A stretch of 5,315 nt of DNA from a bacterium (GTDB taxonomy: Bacteria; AUK180; JAQVHJ01). The position numbers were made by a program, and so were the translations under genes. Every line of letters begins with the position of its first letter. The stretch's first letter is position 1. Where the stretch lies: NCBI GenBank assembly GCA_028696285.1, contig JAQVHJ010000193.1, forward strand, positions 1 to 5,315, read 5' to 3'. Below, piece by piece: positions 1-5,235 of this stretch. A model generated the notes under the pieces. It had not been told where the DNA came from. It made no database searches and was given only the letters and a program-made list of their open reading frames with translations.

Positions 1-49
1 TATATTTTCATTTCCTTCAGGAGTTGACGGTAAGTAACCCCGGTCTTAA
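1..49. repeat. 49-bp direct repeat, copy 1
   Basis: This sequence is repeated at 174-222 with one mismatch (T24 versus C197) and a constant offset of 173 bp. It begins TATATTTTCATTTCC and ends CCCCGGTCTTAA. Copy 1 stops matching just where copy 2 goes on to complete a palindrome, so copy 1 carries only the left palindrome arm. It starts at the window edge and could extend further left. No coding sense was found in it. Confidence 0.9.
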
Positions 50-77
50 ATCAGTAAGTGTATCAAGTATGAGTAGG

Positions 78-92
78 GTTTGCTTCGCAAAC
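78..92. repeat. Small hairpin GTTTGC-TTC-GCAAAC
   Basis: A perfect 6-bp stem encloses the triloop TTC. The GCTTCGC core is shared with hairpins at 4455-4467 and, on the minus strand, 4797-4811. No T-tract follows, so it is not an intrinsic terminator. Its role is unknown. Confidence 0.6.
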
Positions 93-135
93 GTTATTAA
101 ATAAAAGTATAGAATGCTGGTGGTACTCAATTAAG

Positions 136-162
136 TCTCAATCTCTATCTCGATCTCAATCT
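136..162. repeat. Degenerate TCTCNA hexamer tandem repeat, about 4.5 units
   Basis: The units read TCTCAA, TCTCTA, TCTCGA, TCTCAA and a final TCT. The array is microsatellite-like, pyrimidine-rich on the plus strand, and sits between the two 49-bp repeat copies. It is probably a slippage product, and no function can be assigned. Confidence 0.75.
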
Positions 163-173
163 GGTTTAATATT

Positions 174-222
174 TATATTTTCATTTCCTTCAGGAGCTGA
201 CGGTAAGTAACCCCGGTCTTAA
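174..222. repeat. 49-bp direct repeat, copy 2
   Basis: This is the second copy of the repeat at 1-49, identical at 48 of 49 positions. Here the terminal CCCCGGTCTT continues into its reverse complement, giving the intact palindrome at 210-231. Near-identity of two copies in a non-coding spacer suggests recent duplication or a dispersed element. Confidence 0.9.
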
Positions 223-231
223 GACCGGGGT
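210..231. repeat. Perfect 22-bp palindrome (CCCCGGTCTT / AAGACCGGGG core)
   Basis: The arms are perfectly complementary. As RNA the arms CCCCGGTC and GACCGGGG would fold around a TTAA tetraloop, with one more A-T pair outside. It is far more GC-rich than its surroundings. It is not a plus-strand intrinsic terminator, because the run about 10 nt downstream is A9, not T. On the minus strand the T9 run precedes the hairpin, so it cannot act there either. It could be a REP-like element or a protein-binding site. Confidence 0.85.
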
Positions 232-367
232 CAAAGTACCAAAAAAAAACTATGCGAAGTTCAGATAAATTATGCCAATTTACAAACATAAATGTAATCC
301 TTGAACAACTCCTAACTCCTGGGCCGGCACCCTATTCCACTCTCTGCAATATTTCAAAAGATTTTCC

Positions 368-396
368 TTGAATTTTTATATTATTTCTGTTATAAT
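368..396 (+). promoter_or_regulatory. Sigma-70-type promoter for hutU
   Basis: The -35 hexamer TTGAAT (368-373, four of six consensus) and the perfect -10 hexamer TATAAT (391-396) are separated by the ideal 17 bp. Transcription should start around 402-404, giving a leader of about 40 nt before the hutU ATG. This indicates that hutU is the first gene of its transcript. Confidence 0.75.
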
Positions 397-401
397 AAAA
401 G

Positions 402-417
402 GTTATATTGAAATAAC
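402..417. promoter_or_regulatory. Possible operator: GTTAT-N6-ATAAC dyad at the transcription start
   Basis: A 5-bp inverted repeat with a 6-bp spacer sits at the predicted transcription start, where a repressor would block initiation. The arms are AT-rich and short, so chance is a real possibility. It does not resemble a hut regulator operator that I know. Confidence 0.2.
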
Positions 418-426
418 ATAAAATTC

Positions 427-433
427 GGAGGGA
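427..433 (+). promoter_or_regulatory. Ribosome binding site of hutU (GGAGGGA)
   Basis: This strong Shine-Dalgarno sequence lies 8-9 nt before the ATG at 442 and fixes that start codon. Confidence 0.9.
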
Positions 434-441
434 TATTTACC

Positions 442-2109
442 ATGAAAGGAGCACGCCCTGTTAAATCTCCGAGAGGAAATACCATCTCGTGCAAAGGTTG
501 GCAGCAGGAAGCTGCATTAAGAATGCTTATGAATAATCTTGATCCGGAAGTTGCAAAGGATCCTGATAATCTGATAGTTTACGGGGGAACGGGAAGGGCT
601 GCGAGAAACTGGGAGTGTTTCGATGCGATAGTGGAATCCTTGAAAAATTTAGAGAATGACGAGACACTCTGCATGCAATCAGGGAAACCTGTGTGTATAT
701 TTAAAACGAATCCCTGGTCACCCCGTGTTCTGATCACTAATTCATTACTGGTCCCGAAATGGGCGACCCCGGAGTATTTCAGAGATTTAGAAGACAAAGG
801 ATTGATTGTTTACGGCCAAATGACAGCGGGTTCCTGGATTTATATCGGAACTCAGGGAATTCTTCAGGGAACATATGAAACACTCAGGGCATTAGCAGAG
901 ATTGAATATCAAAAAGGGGACTTAAAAGGTAAATGGATTTTAACCGCAGGTCTTGGTGAAATGGGCGGGGCGCAGCCGTTGGCTGTAACAATGAATGACG
1001 GTGTGGCAATCGTGGTTGAGATAAATAAATGGGCAATCGAGAGAAGAATCAAAGATAGGTATTTAGATACCTGGACAGATTCCCTTGATGAAGCGTTAAA
1101 ATTAAAAGATCAGGCAATTAAGGACGGAAAACCAATGTCAATCGGCCTTCTTGCCAATGCAGCAGATATTTATTCAGAACTTGTGAAAAGGAATATTACA
1201 CCTGATATAGTAACTGACCAAACATCTGCACATGATATGTTAAACGGTTATTTTCCAACCGGTTACTCCTTTGAAGAAGCCAATGAACTCAGGAAGAAGG
1301 ATACCGAGTTATACCTGAAGAAGGCGTATGAAACTGTGGCTGTTCATGTTCAAGCTATGCTTGATTTAAAGGCAAAAGGCGCATCTGTTTTTGATTACGG
1401 TAATAATATCCGCGCGCAAGCTCAATCAGCAGGCATAAAAAATGCCTTTGATATCATCGGGTATGTTCCTGCTTATATCAGGTCATTCTTTTGTAAAGGT
1501 TCAGGTCCATTCAGATGGGCGGCCCTGTCCGGGGACCCGGAAGATATTTTCAGAACAGATGAAGCGTTACTGGAAACCTTCCCGGAAAAGGACCATCTCC
1601 GCACGTGGATAAACATGGCGCATGAACGTGTTGCTTTCCAGGGACTTCCTGCGCGAATCTGCTGGCTTGAATACGGAGAACGGGCAAAGATGGGACATGT
1701 CATCAACGACATGGTCAGGAAGGGAAAGGTAAAAGCCCCTATCGTAATCGGCAGGGATCATCATGACACCGGAGGTGTCGCTTCTCCGAACAGGGAGACT
1801 GAACGGATGAAGGACGGTTCTGATGCAATTGCAGACTGGCCTGTATTGAACGCCATGTTGAACACAGCATCGGGAGCGACATGGGTTTCCGTTCATCACG
1901 GCGGTGGAGTCGGGATCGGATATTCTATACACGCAGGTGTTGTTCTCGTCGCTGACGGAACTGATGATGCCGATGAAAGAATTGAAAGAGTATTGAATAA
2001 TGACCCGGGATTCGGCGTTGCAAGACATGCAGATGCAGGATATGATATTGCAATTAACACAGCAAAAACAAAGGGAATAAAAATTCCCATGCTGAAGAAG
2101 GATGAGTAA
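442..2109 (+). CDS. hutU: Urocanate hydratase (urocanase), EC 4.2.1.49
   Basis: This cytosolic NAD+-dependent enzyme adds water to urocanate to give 4-imidazolone-5-propionate, the second step of histidine degradation. At 555 residues it matches the usual bacterial length of about 550-560. The NAD-site loops are visible: YGGTGRAARNW (47-57) and GLGEMGGAQP (170-179). The family signature FQGLPARICW lies at 399-408 with the catalytic cysteine at C407, followed by GRDHHD (437-442), SPNRETE (448-454) and VHHGGGVGIGYS (484-495). The start is set by the strong ribosome binding site and a start typical of the family. Several conserved loop positions look altered from memory of family members: N90 where His is usual in the KTH motif, E173 and E410 where Gly is usual, and H441 with G445 in a loop usually reading RDHLDSGSV. 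The frame is intact with no truncation. It is probably cotranscribed with the overlapping diguanylate cyclase gene. No other hut gene is in the window. Confidence 0.97.
   Translation: MKGARPVKSPRGNTISCKGWQQEAALRMLMNNLDPEVAKDPDNLIVYGGTGRAARNWECFDAIVESLKNLENDETLCMQSGKPVCIFKTNPWSPRVLITNSLLVPKWATPEYFRDLEDKGLIVYGQMTAGSWIYIGTQGILQGTYETLRALAEIEYQKGDLKGKWILTAGLGEMGGAQPLAVTMNDGVAIVVEINKWAIERRIKDRYLDTWTDSLDEALKLKDQAIKDGKPMSIGLLANAADIYSELVKRNITPDIVTDQTSAHDMLNGYFPTGYSFEEANELRKKDTELYLKKAYETVAVHVQAMLDLKAKGASVFDYGNNIRAQAQSAGIKNAFDIIGYVPAYIRSFFCKGSGPFRWAALSGDPEDIFRTDEALLETFPEKDHLRTWINMAHERVAFQGLPARICWLEYGERAKMGHVINDMVRKGKVKAPIVIGRDHHDTGGVASPNRETERMKDGSDAIADWPVLNAMLNTASGATWVSVHHGGGVGIGYSIHAGVVLVADGTDDADERIERVLNNDPGFGVARHADAGYDIAINTAKTKGIKIPMLKKDE
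2102..2109 (+). promoter_or_regulatory. Stop/start overlap ATGAGTAA coupling hutU and the diguanylate cyclase gene
   Basis: The cyclase ATG is read 8 nt before the end of hutU in another frame (hutU reads GAT GAG TAA). There is no intergenic space for a promoter or terminator. Ribosomes finishing hutU could re-initiate here. The purine run just upstream is partly at zero spacing and would be a weak stand-alone site. Confidence 0.7.
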
Positions 2110-4366
2110 TAACAAAAAATCTATGTTTCTTGATGCTGCTTCGGATAATTTAACCTGGAAAGATGTTTCTGACATCGGCCGGTTAAAAGCAATAATCAGG
2201 TATACTATTGTAATCATACTCCTCATTACTATCCTGATTTCCAGCCTGTTCAACTCTATTCATTTGCCTGTTCAGAAATTATCGGGGATCATTCTAATCA
2301 TTTTTGTGTATCAGACAATCTTCTATATCTTTCTAAAAAAATTCAAGGATAAAAATGAAAAGCATGTCAGGACATTTTACAGATTATCATTCATCCTTAT
2401 ATTCTTTGATCTGACTGCAGCTGCTTTCGGCGCATATATTACAAACGGAATCTTTTCTCCGTTTATTATTGTAATGATATTTGACATTGTCTCCTGCTGT
2501 GTTCTTTACCCCACGGCAATTTCAATCTGGATATTTCTTTATTCAATAGCTGTAATCGCTTTTGAAACACTGATACTTTTTTCTTCACGTTATATTCCCT
2601 CTAAGTTAATTGATATCCCGGTTTATTATCAATTATTTAACAACCAGGAACTTATTCTTATTATCAGTTTGTTTTATTTTACCTTTTTCGGACTTCTTTA
2701 TTTCTCTATCAACTTTCTATTGCGGTCCCCTGTTCAGAACCTGTTCATTTCAAGAAAACTTCAGGAATTCGAATCTGCAAACAAGGAATTGAATCAAACA
2801 CACTCAGAATTGGAAACCGTCTTTGAATTATCCGAAGTCATTAACTCAGCTCTTAGTCTGGAACAGATTCTATCCCTTGTTGTTGAGGGCATCAGGAATA
2901 GTCTTGGATTTAATATTGTTCTTCTTTCCCTCCTTGATAAATCAAAAAAAACACTTTTAAGACAAGCAAAGGCAGGGATATCTGATGAGGATTTTGAATC
3001 TTTGAAGAAGAAGAATATCGAGTTCTCTGTTATAGAAAAATGTTTTATAGATAAATATAAGATAGGAAACTGTTATTATATATCTCACAATGCAAAACTT
3101 GACGGGAATATAAATGATTATACCTGGACTGCGCCGGATCTCCAGGCAAACAAAGATGATTCAATTAATAAATGGCATCCGGAAGATATGCTTTTAATCC
3201 CTCTGAAGAGCAATAAAAATAATGAAATAATCGGGATGATCAGTGTTGACGACCCGATTGACGGAAAGGTCCCTTCCCGGCGGAAAATGAAGATGCTTGA
3301 ATTGTTCTCAAACTCAGCTTCAACTGCCATTGAAAATTCCCTGCTGTTTGCAGATAAGAATAAGCAGATAAAACAGCTTAACTCAATTCATGATGTATCT
3401 TCAATGCTCACTACTGTTGGTTTAGATAAACAGGAACTAATGAATAAGGTTGTCAGTATTATAAAAAGTACTTTTAAATATTTAAATACTGCGATACTTC
3501 TTATCGATAAGGAAAGAAATGTCTTGAAGGTTGCTGCAAAGGAAGGATATGCAAATCAGCAGATAGAAAAACTCGAAATTAAAATTGGAGAGGAAGGTAT
3601 AACAGGCTGGGTAGCTGAATCCGGAACTCCACTAATCATAAATGATGTCATGAGTGACTCCCGTTACCTTGAAGGATTTCCCGGGGCAGCATCCGAACTG
3701 GCAGTTCCTATTAAATATAAGGATGATATAATTGGGGTCCTTGATGTTGAATCTGAGGAGGTTAATGCATTCGATCAACAGGACGTAGAACTTTTGCGAA
3801 CCCTTGCAAACTATATCGCCACTGCGATAAGAAATGCAGAACTTCATCAGAAAACGGAGAGTCTTGCAAAAACCGACGGCTTGACTGAATTAAATAACAG
3901 AAGGGTCTTTAAAGACGTTCTCAGAAATGAACTTCAAAGAGCAAAACGGTATAATCACCCGTTCTCATTGATCATGATCGATATAGATAACTTTAAGAAA
4001 TATAACGATAAATGGGGACATCCCGAAGGGGATAATGTCTTAAAAAGCCTTGCTCAGGTGTTTAAGGCATCAACAAGAGATGTTGACACAATCGCAAGGT
4101 ATGGCGGGGAGGAATTTATTATTATCCTGCCCGAAACTGCAAAAAAAGATGCACTCAATATCGCAGAAAGAATTAGAAGAAATTTTAATAGAATTAACTT
4201 CTATCCCAAAAATGCATCAAAGCCTGAAAATATGACGATCTCACTCGGAGTCGCCACCTTCCCTGAAGACGGAACTATTGCAGAACTAATGATAAATAAT
4301 GTTGACAACGCATTATATAAAGCAAAAAGATCCGGAAAAAATAAAATTTGTATTCTTGAAGAGTAA
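2102..4366 (+). CDS. Membrane-anchored diguanylate cyclase: 6 TM, two GAF domains, GGDEF domain
   Basis: It is predicted to make cyclic di-GMP from two GTP at the inner face of the cytoplasmic membrane. Six hydrophobic segments lie near residues 31-51, 60-78, 92-114, 119-138, 139-161 and 182-207. The basic loop at 79-94 fits an N-in, C-in topology. A probable coiled coil (about 215-240) leads to GAF1 (about 250-412), which has an enlarged middle, a WHPEDMLLIPL stretch (358-368) and SVDDP (381-385). GAF2 spans about 440-577. The GGDEF domain starts at TDGLTELNNRR (591-601). It has metal and substrate residues D627, N635 and D644 and an active GGEEF (668-672). The inhibitory I-site RxxD is intact (R659-D662), exactly five residues before GGEEF, so product feedback is expected. 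The ATG lies inside the end of hutU (ATGAGTAA), and the only purine-rich stretch, GAAGAAGG (2094-2101), abuts it too closely for a normal ribosome binding site, which favours translational coupling. The next Met (residue 8) has no better site. The ligands of the GAF domains and membrane part cannot be read from sequence. Confidence 0.95.
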   Translation: MSNNKKSMFLDAASDNLTWKDVSDIGRLKAIIRYTIVIILLITILISSLFNSIHLPVQKLSGIILIIFVYQTIFYIFLKKFKDKNEKHVRTFYRLSFILIFFDLTAAAFGAYITNGIFSPFIIVMIFDIVSCCVLYPTAISIWIFLYSIAVIAFETLILFSSRYIPSKLIDIPVYYQLFNNQELILIISLFYFTFFGLLYFSINFLLRSPVQNLFISRKLQEFESANKELNQTHSELETVFELSEVINSALSLEQILSLVVEGIRNSLGFNIVLLSLLDKSKKTLLRQAKAGISDEDFESLKKKNIEFSVIEKCFIDKYKIGNCYYISHNAKLDGNINDYTWTAPDLQANKDDSINKWHPEDMLLIPLKSNKNNEIIGMISVDDPIDGKVPSRRKMKMLELFSNSASTAIENSLLFADKNKQIKQLNSIHDVSSMLTTVGLDKQELMNKVVSIIKSTFKYLNTAILLIDKERNVLKVAAKEGYANQQIEKLEIKIGEEGITGWVAESGTPLIINDVMSDSRYLEGFPGAASELAVPIKYKDDIIGVLDVESEEVNAFDQQDVELLRTLANYIATAIRNAELHQKTESLAKTDGLTELNNRRVFKDVLRNELQRAKRYNHPFSLIMIDIDNFKKYNDKWGHPEGDNVLKSLAQVFKASTRDVDTIARYGGEEFIIILPETAKKDALNIAERIRRNFNRINFYPKNASKPENMTISLGVATFPEDGTIAELMINNVDNALYKAKRSGKNKICILEE

Positions 4367-4454
4367 CTTTTAGTGAAATAGGGATACCGATTTACTTAAA
4401 AAGGAAGAGAATCTCTCTGGAAACTACCCGACACACTGAGGTCGCCGAAAGAAA

Positions 4455-4467
4455 AATGCTTCGCATT
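4455..4467. repeat. Small hairpin AATGC-TTC-GCATT
   Basis: A 5-bp stem encloses the triloop TTC, with the same GCTTCGC core as the hairpin at 78-92. No T-run follows, so it is not a terminator. It lies about 90 bp after the cyclase stop codon. Confidence 0.5.
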
Positions 4468-4495
4468 GAAAATTGAGGATTATGAATATAACATT

Positions 4496-4512
4496 TCTGC
4501 ATTTGGTGCAGA
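4496..4512. repeat. Hairpin TCTGCA-TTTGG-TGCAGA
   Basis: A perfect 6-bp stem encloses a 5-nt loop. No T-tract follows. No function can be assigned. Confidence 0.4.
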
Positions 4513-4567
4513 TGTTTATAGCGATTGATGCTTGAAAAAAGTAATTAGTGCTATAAGAGATTTAAAC

Positions 4568-4597
4568 AGGGAACTGAAGGGAATGGAAGGGAAAATA
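4568..4597. repeat. Decamer tandem repeat, three units starting AGGGAA
   Basis: The units AGGGAACTGA, AGGGAATGGA and AGGGAAAATA share an invariant AGGGAA at exact 10-bp spacing, about one helical turn. The last AGGGA could also pair with TCCCT at 4606-4610. It could be a slippage product or a set of phased binding sites. Confidence 0.55.
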
Positions 4598-4627
4598 TTA
4601 AATTATCCCTGTGTTCTCCATGGTAAA

Positions 4628-4665
4628 AAAGCACATTCAATCGCTTTATAAGTATCGTGTGCTTT
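4628..4665 (-). terminator. Possible minus-strand intrinsic terminator
   Basis: An 8-bp perfect stem (AAAGCACA / TGTGCTTT) has a 22-nt loop. Read on the minus strand, the stem runs into T6 (complement of A4625-A4630), as in a Rho-independent terminator. The large loop and modest GC make it weak. It would serve a leftward transcript entering from beyond the right edge, and none is identified. Confidence 0.25.
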
Positions 4666-4733
4666 CTGGTGCAGTATATCATTCTTATCTTAAAATCAAA
4701 TAAGTATTTCTTTCCGCGTGGTCCGCGCTAAGT

Positions 4734-4754
4734 CATGCATCCTTGTGGTGCATG
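4734..4754. repeat. Hairpin CATGCA / TGCATG with a 9-nt loop
   Basis: A perfect 6-bp stem whose arms are near-palindromic themselves lies just after a GC-rich stretch with CCGCG at 4714-4718 and CGCG at 4724-4727. No T-run follows. It may be part of a decayed dispersed repeat. Confidence 0.4.
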
Positions 4755-4796
4755 TTGTTCGGTAGATGATAAGCAATCTTTGAAGTTTTGCCGTGT

Positions 4797-4811
4797 ATTC
4801 GCGAAGCGAAT
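4797..4811. repeat. Hairpin ATTCGC-GAA-GCGAAT
   Basis: A perfect 6-bp stem has a 3-nt loop. On the minus strand it reads with a TTC loop and the GCTTCGC core seen at 78-92 and 4455-4467. It is flanked by GTGT (4793-4796 and, two bases beyond the stem, 4814-4817), and it looks inserted when compared with 5149-5162. Confidence 0.6.
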
Positions 4812-4818
4812 CAGTGTA

Positions 4819-4849
4819 AAATTAAAGGGAGCCCAGCGAACTTTAATTT
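4819..4849. repeat. Stem-loop AAATTAAAG / CTTTAATTT, 9-bp stem
   Basis: A perfect 9-bp AT-rich stem encloses a 13-nt GC-rich loop (GGAGCCCAGCGAA). The sequence after it is GCCGTTGCGA, not a T-run, so it is not a typical terminator. The GC-rich loop on an AT stem is unusual. Confidence 0.6.
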
Positions 4850-4921
4850 GCCGTTGCGAAAAAAAGAAATCATCAACATAAATATTAAGCAAAAAAATAC
4901 TTGAACAACAGTATCAACATT

Positions 4922-4998
4922 ATTTAGAACAGAAATAAAGATTTAAAATTGCTCATTATTTTTTGAGCAAATGTTGCTTAAAATTATATTGAGTGCCT
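4922..4998. repeat. Degenerate direct repeat, copy A
   Basis: Positions 4937-4998 match 5048-5109 at 52 of 62 positions with no gap (offset 111 bp). Similarity continues upstream to 4922 with a 2-nt gap. The best conserved core is ATGTTGCTTAAAATTA. Copy A can fold TTGCTCA/TGAGCAA (4949-4970) or, exclusive of it, AGCAA-ATG-TTGCT (4966-4978). Confidence 0.7.
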
Positions 4999-5004
4999 TT
5001 ATGA

Positions 5005-5024
5005 CAGGGATTATCAGGATTAAG
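5005..5024. repeat. Short tandem CAGGGATTAT / CAGGATTAAG
   Basis: Two imperfect 10-bp units sit between the two copies of the larger repeat. From memory, GGATTA...CAGGATTAA motifs recur in intergenic regions of several Gram-negative groups, so this may be a remnant of a dispersed repeat. That is recollection, not a search result. Confidence 0.35.
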
Positions 5025-5030
5025 AAGATA

Positions 5031-5109
5031 ATTTAAAACAAAATAGTAAAGATTTAAAAATGATACTTATCTTTAGAGCAGATGTTGCTTAAAATTAAAT
5101 TGGATGCCT
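5031..5109. repeat. Degenerate direct repeat, copy B
   Basis: This is the second copy of the block at 4922-4998. The strong TTGCTCA stem of copy A is lost here, but the AGCAG-ATG-TTGCT fold (5077-5089) is kept with a G-T wobble replacing an A-T pair. No coding frame is conserved between the copies. Confidence 0.7.
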
Positions 5110-5161
5110 CTTGATTGGCAACTGCAAATCATGCTCATTGCATTCGCATAATTTTACACGG

Positions 5162-5176
5162 CCCGGAAATACCGGG
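5162..5176. repeat. Hairpin CCCGG-AAATA-CCGGG
   Basis: A perfect 5-bp GC stem has a 5-nt loop, and CGG (5159-5161) with CCG (5180-5182) could extend it past a 3-nt bulge. No T-tract follows. It lies directly beside the TAATTTTACACGGC segment (5149-5162) that pairs with the composite module at 4787-4854. Confidence 0.5.
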
Positions 5177-5213
5177 ACACCGCAAGAAATAACAAAAGTT
5201 ATTATAAACAGGT

Positions 5214-5235
5214 AAGCATAACATTCGTTATGCTT
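5214..5235. repeat. Stem-loop AAGCATAAC-ATTC-GTTATGCTT
   Basis: A perfect 9-bp stem with a 4-nt loop is the longest perfect stem with a short loop in the right spacer. It is followed by TATTATTGG on the plus strand, too poor in T for a confident terminator, although a weak one is possible. It lies about 850 bp after the cyclase gene, so it is unlikely to be that gene's main terminator. Confidence 0.5.

Larger units (their letters stand above)
1..441. other. Left intergenic region, repeat-rich, ending in the hutU promoter and leader
   Basis: No open frame of convincing length or composition was found on either strand. The stretch holds two copies of a 49-bp direct repeat, a TTC-loop hairpin, a hexamer array and a 22-bp palindrome, all in the first 231 bases. 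An A9 run follows at 241-249, and then about 120 bp in which I see no structure beyond a short GC-rich patch near 320-331. The promoter and ribosome binding site of hutU occupy the last 75 bases. No gene end is seen at the left edge, so the identity of the upstream neighbour is unknown. Confidence 0.75.
4787..4854. repeat. Composite hairpin module bracketed by TTTGCCGT direct repeats
   Basis: The 8-mer TTTGCCGT occurs at 4787-4794 and 4847-4854, exactly 60 bp apart. Between them lie two adjacent stem-loops: ATTCGC-GAA-GCGAAT (4797-4811) and AAATTAAAG / CTTTAATTT (4819-4849, 9-bp stem, 13-nt loop). No protein is encoded. The layout suggests a small non-autonomous repeat or a structured RNA, but only one full copy is in the window. 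Confidence 0.5.

Noticed and set aside
210..249. Palindrome followed by A9 as a terminator
   Set aside because: On the plus strand the run is A, not T, and is about 10 nt away; on the minus strand the T-run precedes the hairpin.
1567..2253. A 228-codon open frame on the minus strand opposite the end of hutU and the start of the cyclase gene
   Set aside because: It lies antisense across two clearly recognised genes, its translation resembles no family I know, and it is explained by the codon pattern of the real genes.
4050..4235. A 61-codon plus-strand frame inside the GGDEF domain
   Set aside because: It is out of frame within a conserved catalytic domain and has no ribosome binding site.
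4400..4528. A 42-codon open stretch after the cyclase gene
   Set aside because: It is open between stops but has no ATG, no ribosome binding site and no recognisable protein similarity; the GCTTCGC hairpin lies inside it.
4532..4651. A 39-codon frame that could start at TTG 4532
   Set aside because: There is no Shine-Dalgarno sequence, it runs through the AGGGAA decamer repeat, and its end falls in the loop of a hairpin.
4628..4665. Terminator of the cyclase gene on the plus strand
   Set aside because: The stem is followed on the plus strand by CTGGTGCAG, with no T-run; only the minus-strand reading has one.
4922..5109. CRISPR array
   Set aside because: There are only two copies, too long and only about 84% identical, with no regular spacers and no cas gene.
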